A stretch of 64,000 nucleotides of DNA from JALORV01 sp963780715 (GCA_963780715.1 CAWADK010000010.1:1-64000); one strand, 5' to 3'; shown: positions 47,396 to 56,787, counted from the stretch's first letter. Translations and numbers: made by a program. Notes: a model not told the origin generated them from the letters alone.

Positions 47396-49927
47396 ATGAA
47401 CTCTCACACCCGCCGGCGATGCAGACGTCCGCTCGCCAGAGCGCTCCCGATAATATGCGTCCGCGCTGCAGATGGAATCCCCCGAGCGCTCCCTTTGGAC
47501 TCGTCCACGCCTTCGTCCCAAGCTGCACCCTCGCCCGACGCCGTCCAACTCGCGTTCGAGCGCCTGGCGCGCGACCGGTCGCGGCGGCTCGACTTCACCC
47601 GCTTCGTACCGCTGCTCGCGATCGTCCTCCTTGCGGCGCTGAGTGCGGGCCTCGCTTACCTGCTCATCGCTGAAGACACGGCGCTGCGGCGGGATGCGCT
47701 CCACCGCGACACCGATACCCTCGCCCAATCGATGAACCTGCGATTGCAGGCCATCAGCGAGACCACAAGCGCGCTGGCGCGGGAAGCCGCAAGCCCGGAC
47801 GCGACGCACGGCCGGCTGCTCGCCGCCGCGCGCGAGGCGATGGTCGTGAAGCCCGAGGTCGTACACATTGCCTCCGTCGATGCGGCCGCGCGCGTGACCT
47901 GGTCCGCCGCATCGCCAGGCCCCCTGGGCGAGGCGGTGCGCAGTCCCAATACGCAGCTGACGTCGGAACGCCTCGTCGCTGCGCTGAGCAACGCCCGCGA
48001 CGCGCACTCGTCCTTCTTTTCGCCACCCTACGAGGACACCTCGGGTTCGGCCGGTCCGGACAACGGTGGGCCGTTCACGGATCTCGTGGCACCGATCTAT
48101 TCGGAAGACCGCTATCGCGGTGCCGTCGTCGCAAGGATTTCGCTGCCCGAACTGCTGCGCCGGACCGTAGCGCCCGATGTCGCGCAACGCTACCGGGTCA
48201 GCCTGTTCAACGATGCCGGTGATGCGCTCGCCTCGACCACGGCGAGCGAAACGCCGATCGACGCCATGGTCTATGGCGTGCCGATCTACCTCCTGCCCGA
48301 CGGGGTTTCGCTGCAGGCCTCCAAATTCCGCGAACGCTCGCCCCTGCTGGGCAACGTCCTCGCCTGGATCGTTGCCGGACTGACGCTTGCTGTCATGGCC
48401 ACGCTGGTCGCCCTGATGCGCCGCGATGCGAAGCAGGCCAGCGTCGAACGCGCCTTGCGTGCCGAGACGGCCTTTCGTCGCGCGATGGAAGACTCGCTGG
48501 CCACCGGGCTGGCCGTGTTCGACCGCAGCGGCGTGCTGCGCCACGTGAATGCGGCGTTCTGCCAGATGACCGGGTGGAGCGAGGCGGAACTGGTTGGCGT
48601 CAGCGAGCCGTTTCCCTTCTGGCCGGTCGACCAGTTCGCCGCCCACCGGACAACGATGCAGGCGATGCTCTCCGGCAAGGCGCCCGCGAGCGGCTCGGAA
48701 CTCAAGGTGCGGCGGCGGGACGACACGCTCTTCGACGGGCGGCTCTACGTTTCGCCTCTGCTTTCAGACGACGGCGAACAGCTCGGGTGGATGGCTGCGC
48801 TGGTCGACGTGACGGAGCCGAAGCGCATCAGTGAGCAACTCGCCACGGCCCACGAGCGCTTCACAAAGGTGCTCGAGTCGCTCGACGACGCAGTGTCGGT
48901 CGTGGCGCCGATCCTCGGCGGCGGCGGTGACGAGCTGCTGTTCGCGAACCGCAGCTACCGCGACCTCTATGGCGCCGATGCAGGCGGACATCGCAAGCTC
49001 CAGGCCAGTCTGGCCGCACATGGCGGCGTCATGGCCGGTGAGGTCTACGACGGCGAACAGAAGCGCTGGTTCGACGTGCGCATGCGCGATGTACGCTGGG
49101 TCGACGGGCGCGACGTACGCCTGCAGATCGCGACCGACGTCACCGAGCGCAAAGCCACCGAGGAGATCGTGCGGCAGCAGCAGGAGAAGGTCCAGCTCAC
49201 GGCGCGCCTGATGACCATGGGCGAGATGGCCTCGTCGCTGGCGCACGAGCTGAACCAGCCGCTGACAGCGATCAGCAATTACAGCCTCGGCACGGTCTCG
49301 CGCCTGCGCGACGGCAATGTCTCGACGGCCGATCTGCTTCCCGCGCTAGAGAAGACCGCAGGGCAGGCACAGCGTGCCGGCAACATCATCCGGCGCATTC
49401 GCGAGTTCGTGAAGCGGGCCGAGCCGCGTCGCCGCCCGACCGCGGTGGCGCGGATCGTCGAAGACGCGATCGGCTTCGCCGAGATCGAGGCCGCGAAAAA
49501 GGCCATCGCGATCGAAACCCACGTGGCCGCCGGGCTGCCGCCGCTCGATGTCGATCCCATCCTGGTGGAGCAACTGCTGCTCAACCTGTTGAAGAACGCG
49601 ATCGATGCGATGGACCAGGCCGCCGTGCGCCGCATCGACCTCGTCGTGCGGCGCGTCGACGACATGGCGGAGTTTTCCGTCATCGACCACGGCTCGGGCA
49701 TTCCACCCGAGCTTCGTGCCCACCTGTTCCAGCCGTTCTTCAGCACGAAGTCCGAAGGCATGGGCATGGGACTCAACATCTGCCGCTCGATCGTCGAGTT
49801 CCATCAGGGCCGGCTGCTGCTTGAGGAAAACCCCAAGGGGGGAACGATCTTCCGCTTCACGCTTCCGCTTGCGGTGGGGACGGGCGTCGACGAAAATGCG
49901 CGGCTCGCCGAGGGGAAGCAAAAGTGA
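47396..49927 (+). CDS. Membrane sensor histidine kinase, FixL/DctS-like
   Basis: A sensor kinase of up to 843 residues. Transmembrane segment 1 is at about 69-91, an extracytoplasmic sensor region (about 92-315, double-Cache-like in pattern) follows, and segment 2 is at about 318-342. Then come two PAS domains (about 361-470 and 480-590), HisKA with the phospho-His617 in LAHELNQPL, and HATPase with NLLKNAIDAM, DHGSGIPP and GMGMGLNICRSIVE. The start is uncertain: ATG 47396 overlaps a possible -10 (CATAAT), and TTG 47495 is an alternative. It overlaps the regulator gene by 4 bases. Being divergent from aceE, it may sense an organic acid (inference). Confidence 0.88.
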   Translation: MNSHTRRRCRRPLARALPIICVRAADGIPRALPLDSSTPSSQAAPSPDAVQLAFERLARDRSRRLDFTRFVPLLAIVLLAALSAGLAYLLIAEDTALRRDALHRDTDTLAQSMNLRLQAISETTSALAREAASPDATHGRLLAAAREAMVVKPEVVHIASVDAAARVTWSAASPGPLGEAVRSPNTQLTSERLVAALSNARDAHSSFFSPPYEDTSGSAGPDNGGPFTDLVAPIYSEDRYRGAVVARISLPELLRRTVAPDVAQRYRVSLFNDAGDALASTTASETPIDAMVYGVPIYLLPDGVSLQASKFRERSPLLGNVLAWIVAGLTLAVMATLVALMRRDAKQASVERALRAETAFRRAMEDSLATGLAVFDRSGVLRHVNAAFCQMTGWSEAELVGVSEPFPFWPVDQFAAHRTTMQAMLSGKAPASGSELKVRRRDDTLFDGRLYVSPLLSDDGEQLGWMAALVDVTEPKRISEQLATAHERFTKVLESLDDAVSVVAPILGGGGDELLFANRSYRDLYGADAGGHRKLQASLAAHGGVMAGEVYDGEQKRWFDVRMRDVRWVDGRDVRLQIATDVTERKATEEIVRQQQEKVQLTARLMTMGEMASSLAHELNQPLTAISNYSLGTVSRLRDGNVSTADLLPALEKTAGQAQRAGNIIRRIREFVKRAEPRRRPTAVARIVEDAIGFAEIEAAKKAIAIETHVAAGLPPLDVDPILVEQLLLNLLKNAIDAMDQAAVRRIDLVVRRVDDMAEFSVIDHGSGIPPELRAHLFQPFFSTKSEGMGMGLNICRSIVEFHQGRLLLEENPKGGTIFRFTLPLAVGTGVDENARLAEGKQK

Positions 49928-50553
49928 CGGATTCAGAGGAAAGCCTGGGGGTTGTCTACGTCGTTGACGACGACGACGCGGTACGCGATTCGTTGCAGTG
50001 GCTGCTCGAAGCGAGCCGCTATCGCGTGCTCGGCTTCGACAGCGCCGAGAAGTTCCTCGCCGATCACGACCCGGCCGCGATCGCGGTGGCGATTGTGGAC
50101 GTGCGCATGCCCGGCATGAGCGGCCTGGAACTGCAGGATGAGCTGATTGCCCGCGGCGTGCCGTATCCGATCATCTTCATCACCGGCCACGGCGACGTAC
50201 CGATGGCCGTGTCGACGATGAAGAAGGGTGCCGTGGATTTCATCGAGAAACCGTTCGACCAGGACGCACTGAAGACGCTGGTCGAGCGCATGCTCGGCGA
50301 AGCGCGGACGCGCGCCTCCGAGTCCGAGCGACGCCGGATCAGCGAGGCGCTGGTCGCCAAGCTCACGCCACGCGAGCAGCAGGTGCTGGAGCGGATCGTC
50401 GCCGGGCGCCTGAACAAGCAGATTGCCGACGACCTCGGAATATCGATCAAGACGGTCGAGGCCCATCGCGCCAACATCATGGACAAGCTCAATGCCAACA
50501 CGGTGGCCGACCTCATGCGCACCGTGCTTGCGGGAGGCGGACTGCGGCAGTAG
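49924..50553 (+). CDS. Response regulator, FixJ/LuxR type
   Basis: A 209-residue two-domain regulator paired with the upstream kinase. The receiver domain has the acidic pair in VVDDDDA, phospho-acceptor Asp59 in VDVRMPG and Lys109 in IEKPFD. The C-terminal LuxR-type helix-turn-helix reads LTPREQQVLERIVAGRLNKQ and ISIKTVEAHRANIMDKL. The start is GTG 49924, overlapping the kinase stop as GTGA with GAGGGGA upstream, so translation is coupled. Target genes are unknown; the divergent aceE operon is a candidate. Confidence 0.93.
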   Translation: MTDSEESLGVVYVVDDDDAVRDSLQWLLEASRYRVLGFDSAEKFLADHDPAAIAVAIVDVRMPGMSGLELQDELIARGVPYPIIFITGHGDVPMAVSTMKKGAVDFIEKPFDQDALKTLVERMLGEARTRASESERRRISEALVAKLTPREQQVLERIVAGRLNKQIADDLGISIKTVEAHRANIMDKLNANTVADLMRTVLAGGGLRQ

Positions 50554-50602
50554 TCCGGTCGTGCGCCGGTAGAATTTCGGGGTTTCCCCGGAAGGCTGCC
50601 AC

Positions 50603-51460
50603 ATGAGCGCGCGCATCATCGACGGCAAGGCACTGGCGGCGCAGATACGCGCCAGCCTGGGCGCGCGCATCGCCCGTGCCACGGCCGCCGGGCAGGCACC
50701 GGGTCTCGCGGTCGTGCTCGTCGGCGACGATCCGGCGTCGGCCGTCTATGTGCGCAACAAGATCCAGGCCTGCCACGACTGCGGCATCCGGTCCTTCGCC
50801 GATCGCCTGCCAGCCGATACGACGGAGTCGGCGCTGCTCGCGCGCATCGCCGAGTTGAACGCCGATCCGGCCGTCCACGGCATCCTCGTGCAGTTGCCCC
50901 TGCCCAGGCACCTGGACTCGCAGAAGATCCTCGAGTCGATCGCCTTCGACAAGGATGTCGACGGCCTGCATGCGATGAACGCGGGCCTCACGCTGATGGG
51001 CGTGCCGCACTTCCGCTCCTGCACCCCCTACGGCGTGATGAAGATGCTCGAGCACACGGGTGTCGTCATCGAGGGCGCGCACGCCGTCGTGCTCGGCCGA
51101 TCGAACATGGTCGGCAAGCCGATGGCCATGCTGCTGCTCGCGGCCAATGCCACCGTCACGATCGCGCACAGCAAGACCCGCGACCTCGCGAACGTCACGC
51201 GCAGCGCGGACATCCTGGTTGCAGCCGTCGGACGGCGCAACCTCGTGACCGCCGACATGGTCAAGCCCGGCGCGGTGGTCATCGACGTCGGAACGAACCG
51301 GACGCCCGAGGGCAAGCTCGCGGGTGATGTCGACTTCAACGCAGTCCGTGAAGTCGCCGGCTGGATCTCGCCGGTGCCCGGAGGTGTCGGTCCCATGACG
51401 ATCACGATGCTGCTCGTCAACACGGTCGAGGCCGCCGAGCGGCGCGCCGGCCTGCGCTAA
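50603..51460 (+). CDS. folD: Bifunctional methylenetetrahydrofolate dehydrogenase/cyclohydrolase
   Basis: Interconverts methylene-, methenyl- and formyl-tetrahydrofolate with NADP. The 285-residue length is standard. Motifs seen: VYVRNKIQACHDCGI with the catalytic Lys, HGILVQLPLPRHLD, the NADP-binding GRSNMVGKPMAMLLL and the C-terminal PVPGGVGPMTITMLL. ATG 50603 has GGAAGG upstream. It is placed between the two-component genes and the M3 peptidase, an order I recall as common in betaproteobacteria. Confidence 0.97.
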   Translation: MSARIIDGKALAAQIRASLGARIARATAAGQAPGLAVVLVGDDPASAVYVRNKIQACHDCGIRSFADRLPADTTESALLARIAELNADPAVHGILVQLPLPRHLDSQKILESIAFDKDVDGLHAMNAGLTLMGVPHFRSCTPYGVMKMLEHTGVVIEGAHAVVLGRSNMVGKPMAMLLLAANATVTIAHSKTRDLANVTRSADILVAAVGRRNLVTADMVKPGAVVIDVGTNRTPEGKLAGDVDFNAVREVAGWISPVPGGVGPMTITMLLVNTVEAAERRAGLR

Positions 51461-51475
51461 CCGACGGACTTTCCC

Positions 51476-53542
51476 ATGGCCAGCACGACGGCATCCTCGC
51501 CTGAATCACCTTCGTCGAATCCCCTGCTCGAACTGTCGGGGCTGGTGCACTTCGGCAACGTGCGGCCGGAACACATCACGCCGGCCATTGACGCACTGCT
51601 CGCCGCGGCGCGCGCCGCAGTCGCGCAGGCAACGCAGACCAACCTTCCGGCGTCCTGGCAGACCGTGGTCGAGCCGCTTGAAGAAGCGACCGACCGGCTG
51701 GGGCGTGCCTGGAGCGCCGTCGCGCACATGAACGCGGTGGTCGACACACCCGAACTGCGCGCGCAGTACAACGCGAACCTGCCCGGCATCACCGCGTTCT
51801 GGACCGAGCTGTCGCAGAACGAGGTGCTCTATTCCCGCTTCAAGGCGCTCGCCGCGGCGCCCGAGGCAGCGCGCTGGCCCGCGGAGCGCCGCACCCTGGT
51901 CGAGCATGAACTGCGTGACTTCCGGCTGGGCGGCGCCGAACTGGAGCCCGCGCAGAAGCCGCGCTTCAAGGCGGTCCGGGAACGCCAGGAGGAGGTCAGC
52001 ACGCGCTTTGCCGAGAACGTACTCGACGCCACCAACGCCTTCGCGCTGCAGCTTTCCGATCGTGCCGCGCTCGCCGGGGTGCCGGACGATGCCGTGCAGA
52101 CGTACCGCGAGGCCGCGGAAGCCGAGGGACGCAGCGGCTACAAGATCACGCTGCAGTTTCCGAGCTATTCGGCGATTCTGGACTATGCCGACGACCGCGC
52201 GTTGCGCGAGAAGCTCTATCGCGCGTACGTCACGCGCGCCTCGGAACTGGGCAATCCGGACTGGAACAACGGCCCCTTGATGGTTGAACTGCTGCGGCTA
52301 AGGCAGGAGCACGCGCGCCTGCTGGGGTACAGCAGCTTCGCCGAGGTCTCGCTGGTCCCGAAGATGGCCGCCACGCCGGCCGAAGTGCTGCATTTCCTGC
52401 ACGACCTCGGCCGGCGCGCCAAGCCCTTTGCCGAGCGCGACATGGCGGAGCTGCGCGAGTTTGCGGCCGGGCGGCTCGGACTGGCGCAGATCAATCCGTG
52501 GGACTTCAACTACGCAAGCGAGAAGCTGCGTGAAGCGCGCTACGCGTATTCCGACCTGGAGCTGAAGCGCTACTTCACGGAGCCGCGCGTGCTGGCGGGC
52601 CTGTTCAAGGTGATCGAAACCCTGTTCGGCGTGGCGATATGCGAGGAGCCGGCACCGACCTGGCACCCGGACGTGCGCTTCTTCCGGATCGAGACTACGC
52701 GCGGCAAACTCGTCGGCCAGTTCTACCTTGATCTGTACGCGCGCGACCACAAGCAGGGCGGAGCGTGGCAGGGCGATGCACGCAGCCGGCGCGGCCGGCG
52801 TGCGGGGCTGGTGACGCCGGTGTCGTACCTGACCTGCAATTTTGCGCGCCCGGTCGGTGGCAAGCCGGCCACGTTCAAGCACGATGAGGTGCTGACACTG
52901 TTCCACGAGTTCGGCCACGGGCTGCACCACATGCTGACCCGCATTGACGAGCCGGCGGTGGCGGGCATCCGCGGCGTCGAGTGGGACGCCGTCGAGCTTC
53001 CGAGCCAGTTCATGGAGAACTTCGCCTGGGAGTGGGAGGTGTTGCAGCTGCTGACGGAGCACGTGGACACCGGCGAGCCGCTGCCCCGGCCGCTCTTTGA
53101 AAAGATGATCGCCGCACGCAATTTCCAGAGCGGGTTTTATACCGTCCGTCAGCTCGAATTCGCGCTGTTCGACATGCTGCTGCACTCCCGGTCGGCACCG
53201 CCCAGCGACGACGAGATCCTTCAGTGCATGGCCGAGGTCCGGCGCGAGATCGGTGTCCTCATTCCGCCGGAATACAACCGCTTTCCGCACGCTTTCTCGC
53301 ACATCTTCGCCGGCGGTTACGCGGCAGGCTATTACAGCTACAAATGGGCCGAGGTGCTGTCGGCCGACGCGTACGCGGCTTTCGAAGAGGAAGGCGTGCT
53401 GAACCCGGCAACGGGCCAGCGCTTCCGGGACGAAGTCCTCGCAGTGGGGGGCAGCCGGCCGGCGATGGAGTCCTTCGTGGCCTTCCGCGGCCGCAAACCG
53501 ACGATCGACGCGTTGCTGAGGCATCACGGCATGGTCAACTAG
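51476..53542 (+). CDS. prlC: M3 family metallopeptidase, oligopeptidase A
   Basis: A 688-residue cytoplasmic zinc peptidase that degrades short peptides, including cleaved signal peptides. The HEXXH zinc site is HEFGH with His477, Glu478 and His481 in FHEFGHGLHH, and downstream GVEWDAVELPSQFMENF supplies the third ligand. C-terminal YSYKWAEVLSADAYAAFEE is typical of the family. The start is ATG 51476, 16 bases after folD, so the two are probably co-transcribed. Confidence 0.94.
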   Translation: MASTTASSPESPSSNPLLELSGLVHFGNVRPEHITPAIDALLAAARAAVAQATQTNLPASWQTVVEPLEEATDRLGRAWSAVAHMNAVVDTPELRAQYNANLPGITAFWTELSQNEVLYSRFKALAAAPEAARWPAERRTLVEHELRDFRLGGAELEPAQKPRFKAVRERQEEVSTRFAENVLDATNAFALQLSDRAALAGVPDDAVQTYREAAEAEGRSGYKITLQFPSYSAILDYADDRALREKLYRAYVTRASELGNPDWNNGPLMVELLRLRQEHARLLGYSSFAEVSLVPKMAATPAEVLHFLHDLGRRAKPFAERDMAELREFAAGRLGLAQINPWDFNYASEKLREARYAYSDLELKRYFTEPRVLAGLFKVIETLFGVAICEEPAPTWHPDVRFFRIETTRGKLVGQFYLDLYARDHKQGGAWQGDARSRRGRRAGLVTPVSYLTCNFARPVGGKPATFKHDEVLTLFHEFGHGLHHMLTRIDEPAVAGIRGVEWDAVELPSQFMENFAWEWEVLQLLTEHVDTGEPLPRPLFEKMIAARNFQSGFYTVRQLEFALFDMLLHSRSAPPSDDEILQCMAEVRREIGVLIPPEYNRFPHAFSHIFAGGYAAGYYSYKWAEVLSADAYAAFEEEGVLNPATGQRFRDEVLAVGGSRPAMESFVAFRGRKPTIDALLRHHGMVN

Positions 53543-53549
53543 GAGAACC

Positions 53550-54110
53550 ATGAAACGCTGGTGGGTGATTGCGGTGGCCCTGCTCTCGATCGGCGGCACG
53601 GCCGACGCGCAGTACCGCTGGCGTGATGCGACCGGTCAGGTCAACTACGGTGACTTTCCGCCCGGCGACGCCCGCGACCTGAAGCCCGTCGGAGCGCGCG
53701 CTCCGATCGAAACCGCGGACGCCAAGCTGACACTCCCCTTCGAACTGCGGCGTGCGACGGCGCAGTACCCGGTCGTGCTGTACTCGAGCGACGCCTGCCC
53801 GCCTTGCGAGAACGGCCGTGTCTTCCTGCGCCAGCGTGGAGTGCCATTTTCCGAGCGCTTTCTGGAAACTCCGGACGATGGCGTGGAACTGAAGCGCCTG
53901 ACCGGCATTGACCAGGTCCCGGTGATGACCGTCGGGCGCGAAGTCCTGGGTGGCTTCCGCTCAAGCGACTGGGCGCGCGTACTGGACGCCGCCGGCTACC
54001 CCGCCGAATCCCAGCTTCCACCCGGTTATGCGGGCGAGCCGCCGCGCGCCCTGATCTCGCGTGCGAACGGTCCCGCGAATCGCATCGCGCCCAACGGCGA
54101 AGCACGCTGA
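53550..54110 (+). CDS. Exported DUF4124-glutaredoxin protein (copy 1)
   Basis: A 186-residue exported protein. A signal peptide covers about residues 1-20 (ends GGTADAQ). A DUF4124 segment follows with YRWRDATGQVNYGDFPP. A glutaredoxin-like domain starts near residue 74: VVLYSSDACPPCENGRVFLRQRG in parts, with the redox motif CPPC, cis-Pro region VPVMTVG, and a C-terminal GGFRSSDW. It may handle periplasmic disulfides. ATG 53550 is 8 bases after prlC with AGGAG upstream. A paralogue follows directly. Confidence 0.82.
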   Translation: MKRWWVIAVALLSIGGTADAQYRWRDATGQVNYGDFPPGDARDLKPVGARAPIETADAKLTLPFELRRATAQYPVVLYSSDACPPCENGRVFLRQRGVPFSERFLETPDDGVELKRLTGIDQVPVMTVGREVLGGFRSSDWARVLDAAGYPAESQLPPGYAGEPPRALISRANGPANRIAPNGEAR

Positions 54111-54140
54111 TCCCGTCCTGTCCACTCACGCAGGCCCCAG

Positions 54141-54710
54141 ATGATCCTCTCCACGCTGTACGCCACCGCCTTCGTCATCGCCCTGCAGGCGCAGTTCGCC
54201 GCGACGGACGCCCCGACCGCGATGTCGCCCAAGGTGCTCTTTCGCTGGACCGACTACCGCGGGCAGATCAACTACGGCGATCGCCCACCGCTCGATGCGC
54301 AGAACGTGCTGCGGATCGACCTGCTGACGATCGGCGAACACACGCAATCGCTGCTGCCCTACCAGGTGCGGCGGGCCGCGTCGAACTTCCCGGTGATGCT
54401 CTTCACCGCCAAGAACTGCCCGCCGTGCGGCACCGCGCGTGAGTTCCTGAACAAGCGTGGCGTGCCGTTCGCCGAGCGAACGATCGAGTCCGGCGACGAC
54501 GCCATGGAACTGAAACGCCTGACGGGCGCCGAAGGCGTCCCGGTCGTCACGCTGGGCGCGCAGCCGTTGCTCGCGTTCAATCCGGATGACTGGAACAACG
54601 CGCTCGACGCCACCGGATACCCCGGCTCGTCGACGCTGCCGCGCAGCTTCAGGCAGGAACCGGCACGGCCGCTGACGGCCAAGGCCACTCCGCCGCCCGC
54701 GGCACAATAG
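54141..54710 (+). CDS. Exported DUF4124-glutaredoxin protein (copy 2)
   Basis: A 189-residue paralogue of the preceding gene, 30 bases downstream. It has a hydrophobic N-terminus (about residues 1-21), DUF4124 with FRWTDYRGQINYGDRPP, and a glutaredoxin-like domain with CPPC (in AKNCPPCGTAREF), VPVVTLG and FNPDDWNNALDATGYPG. The two proteins share domain order and all motifs but have diverged in the linker, so they are an old tandem duplication. Likely a periplasmic redox protein; partner unknown. Confidence 0.82.
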   Translation: MILSTLYATAFVIALQAQFAATDAPTAMSPKVLFRWTDYRGQINYGDRPPLDAQNVLRIDLLTIGEHTQSLLPYQVRRAASNFPVMLFTAKNCPPCGTAREFLNKRGVPFAERTIESGDDAMELKRLTGAEGVPVVTLGAQPLLAFNPDDWNNALDATGYPGSSTLPRSFRQEPARPLTAKATPPPAAQ

Positions 54711-54714
54711 CGGG

Positions 54715-55506
54715 ATGACACGCACGCTCACGCTCGCCACCTGGAACGTCAACTCGCTCAAGGTCAGACTGCCGCACCTGCTCGACTGGCTTGCGACGCA
54801 CCGCGTCGACATCGTCTGCCTGCAGGAAACCAAGCTCGTCGATGAGAATTTTCCGGTGGCTGCGCTGGCCGAGGCCGGCTATGCGGCCGCCTTCGCCGGC
54901 CAGAAGACCTACAACGGCGTGGCGCTGCTGACGCGGCGCGAAACCACGCCCGAGGCAAGCGACGTCGTGGTGGCTCTGCCCGGACTGGAGGATCCGCAGA
55001 AGCGCCTGATCGGCGCGACGGTCGGCGAGATCCGCGTGGTCTGCGCCTACTTTCCGAATGGCCAGAGCGTCGGCAGCGAAAAGTATGACTACAAGTTGCG
55101 CTGGATCGCGGCGTTGAATGCATGGCTGCGAGCCGAACTGGCACGGCACCCGCGCCTCGCGCTCGCCGGCGACTTCAACATCGCACCCGAAGACCGCGAC
55201 GTGCACGACCCCAAGGCCTGGGCGGGCCAGGTCCTGTTTTCGGAGCCTGAGAAGCAGGCGTTCCGCGACCTCGTTGCGTTGGGGCTTGTCGACAGCTTCC
55301 GCCTGTTCGAGCAACCCGAGCGCAGCTACACGTGGTGGGATTACCGCATGCAGGCCTTCCGCCGCAAAATGGGTCTGCGCATCGACCACGTACTGCTGTC
55401 GACAGCGCTTGTGCCGCACTGCACGGCGTGTTCGATTGACGTTGAGCCGCGTCGGCGCGAGCAGCCGAGCGATCACGCGCCGGTCATCGCGACGCTGAGT
55501 GTCTGA
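54715..55506 (+). CDS. xth: Exodeoxyribonuclease III
   Basis: A 263-residue AP endonuclease/3'-exonuclease of the EEP superfamily, used in base-excision repair. Motifs seen: ATWNVNSLKVR, the metal-binding Glu in CLQETKL, GDFNIAPEDRDVHDP, and the terminal catalytic SDHAPV. YTWWDYRMQAFRRKMGLRID is typical of the XthA branch. It starts 4 bases after the glutaredoxin-like gene, with no promoter gap, and is convergent with the next gene. Confidence 0.95.
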   Translation: MTRTLTLATWNVNSLKVRLPHLLDWLATHRVDIVCLQETKLVDENFPVAALAEAGYAAAFAGQKTYNGVALLTRRETTPEASDVVVALPGLEDPQKRLIGATVGEIRVVCAYFPNGQSVGSEKYDYKLRWIAALNAWLRAELARHPRLALAGDFNIAPEDRDVHDPKAWAGQVLFSEPEKQAFRDLVALGLVDSFRLFEQPERSYTWWDYRMQAFRRKMGLRIDHVLLSTALVPHCTACSIDVEPRRREQPSDHAPVIATLSV

Positions 55507-55512
55507 CCTTCT

Positions 55513-56124
55513 CTAGGGCAGCAGCGCCACGCTGCCGATGACGCCTGCGGTGCGCAGCAGGACCAGCACCTGGACAGCGACCGGCAGCCCGATGAACCAG
55601 ATCACGCCACCCAGCGAGCGACGCAGGGTGCGCGGCTGCACGGTGTACGACTCCGGTTCCACGAACAGCCGGCGCGCGGGAAAGAACCGCGGCACGCGCC
55701 GGCAATACTCGGCGTAAGCGTCGCCGAACTTGCCACGCAGGAACTCCTCCTCGCCCGCAATCACCGCCGGGTAGACCAGCGCGAAAAACGCCACCAGGAA
55801 GAGCGTCAGCGTCACCGTTTCAGTCGCCAGACCGATGCCGATCAGGCCGACGAACGAGAAAAAATACAGCGGGTTGCGGCTCACCGAATACGGCCCCTGC
55901 GTCACCAGCTCGGAGCTCTTGTAGCCGCTCGAATACACGAGGCACCAGATGCGCCCGACCATGCCGACGGCGGCGAGCACGATTCCCGCCAGGAACATGA
56001 CTCGGCCGACCCATGTCCCCTGCCAGACGCTGCCGGTGGCCAGCAGTGCCGCGACGAAGGCAAAACCGAAGACGCGCGAAACCTTGATCCGGTGCTGCGA
56101 AAACAACCTCGACAGGGGCGACAT
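55513..56124 (-). CDS. Isoprenylcysteine carboxylmethyltransferase-family membrane protein
   Basis: A 203-residue protein with four to five hydrophobic helices. The family motif is GPYSVSRNPLYFFSFVGLIGIGL, with R-N-P-x-Y typical of ICMT/PEMT-type membrane methyltransferases, and EEEFLRGKFGDAYAEYCRRVPRF near the end of the conserved core. A hydrophobic C-terminal helix follows. Bacterial members methylate unknown substrates. ATG 56124 is used; a TTG at 56133 is possible. It ends 6 bases from xth. Confidence 0.82.
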   Translation of the reverse strand: MSPLSRLFSQHRIKVSRVFGFAFVAALLATGSVWQGTWVGRVMFLAGIVLAAVGMVGRIWCLVYSSGYKSSELVTQGPYSVSRNPLYFFSFVGLIGIGLATETVTLTLFLVAFFALVYPAVIAGEEEFLRGKFGDAYAEYCRRVPRFFPARRLFVEPESYTVQPRTLRRSLGGVIWFIGLPVAVQVLVLLRTAGVIGSVALLP

Positions 56125-56193
56125 GCGTTCCAACGCCTGGGCGAAAGCGCGATTATCGCGCGCCGTGACGGTTCGGCCCGCGGTACCGGAATT

Positions 56194-56787
56194 TCACCTC
56201 TCGCGGCTCGTCGGGGACTCGGCGGGATTCGATTCGAGTTCACGCCGCCTGCGGTACGGCTGCATGACCTGCGTTTCGACCCAGCGCGCGAACAGCGACG
56301 CCGTCCGATCCGTCCTGCGGTCGAGCCAGGCCGCCAGCCCCTTCTCGGAGAAGCTCAGCAGGTCTGATCCCGGCGCGGCACGCAGGCCGTCGCGTCCCAC
56401 GATGTGCCGGACACGTTCCGCGTTGCGCGCCGGACGCGGAGTGTCGAGCGCTTCGAACACATCCGCCGCCGCGAACCAGACGTCGTCACCGTCGAACAGG
56501 ATCCGGATCTGTCGGCCGTCGAATTCGTAGTACTGGCCGCTCCATTCCCGCCAGCCCGAGTGTCCCAGCCACCGCATGATGGTGCGCGCGCAGCGGTACA
56601 GCGCCCAGAGCGCCCACACGCCCCAGAACGGCGCCGCGAGCACCGCACCCAGTCCGGCCGCGCCGCCACGAATGTCGCCAAGCAGGAGCGCGCCGCCGAC
56701 GGCGAGCCAGGCGATCCAGAGAACCCAGCCCCAGCGGACGACGCGCTCGTCGGGATCCTGGCTGAGGAAGGAAAGCTTGCGGTCCAC
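56194..56787 (-). CDS. Membrane-anchored BRO-N-like protein
   Basis: A 197-residue protein read from GTG 56787; no ATG is available near the N-terminus and no ribosome binding site is seen. Two transmembrane helices lie at about residues 18-35 and 42-66. The soluble part has FDGRQIRILFDGDDVWFAAADVFEAL in pieces, then LLSFSEKGLAAWLDRR and ASLFARWVETQVMQPYRRRR. These match the pattern of the BRO-N/phage antirepressor domain (F-x-G-x-x-V-R-x-x-x-D then F-x-x-W-V-x-x-x-V-x-P). A DNA-binding-type domain behind two membrane helices is unusual. Function is unknown. Confidence 0.6.
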   Translation of the reverse strand: MDRKLSFLSQDPDERVVRWGWVLWIAWLAVGGALLLGDIRGGAAGLGAVLAAPFWGVWALWALYRCARTIMRWLGHSGWREWSGQYYEFDGRQIRILFDGDDVWFAAADVFEALDTPRPARNAERVRHIVGRDGLRAAPGSDLLSFSEKGLAAWLDRRTDRTASLFARWVETQVMQPYRRRRELESNPAESPTSRER

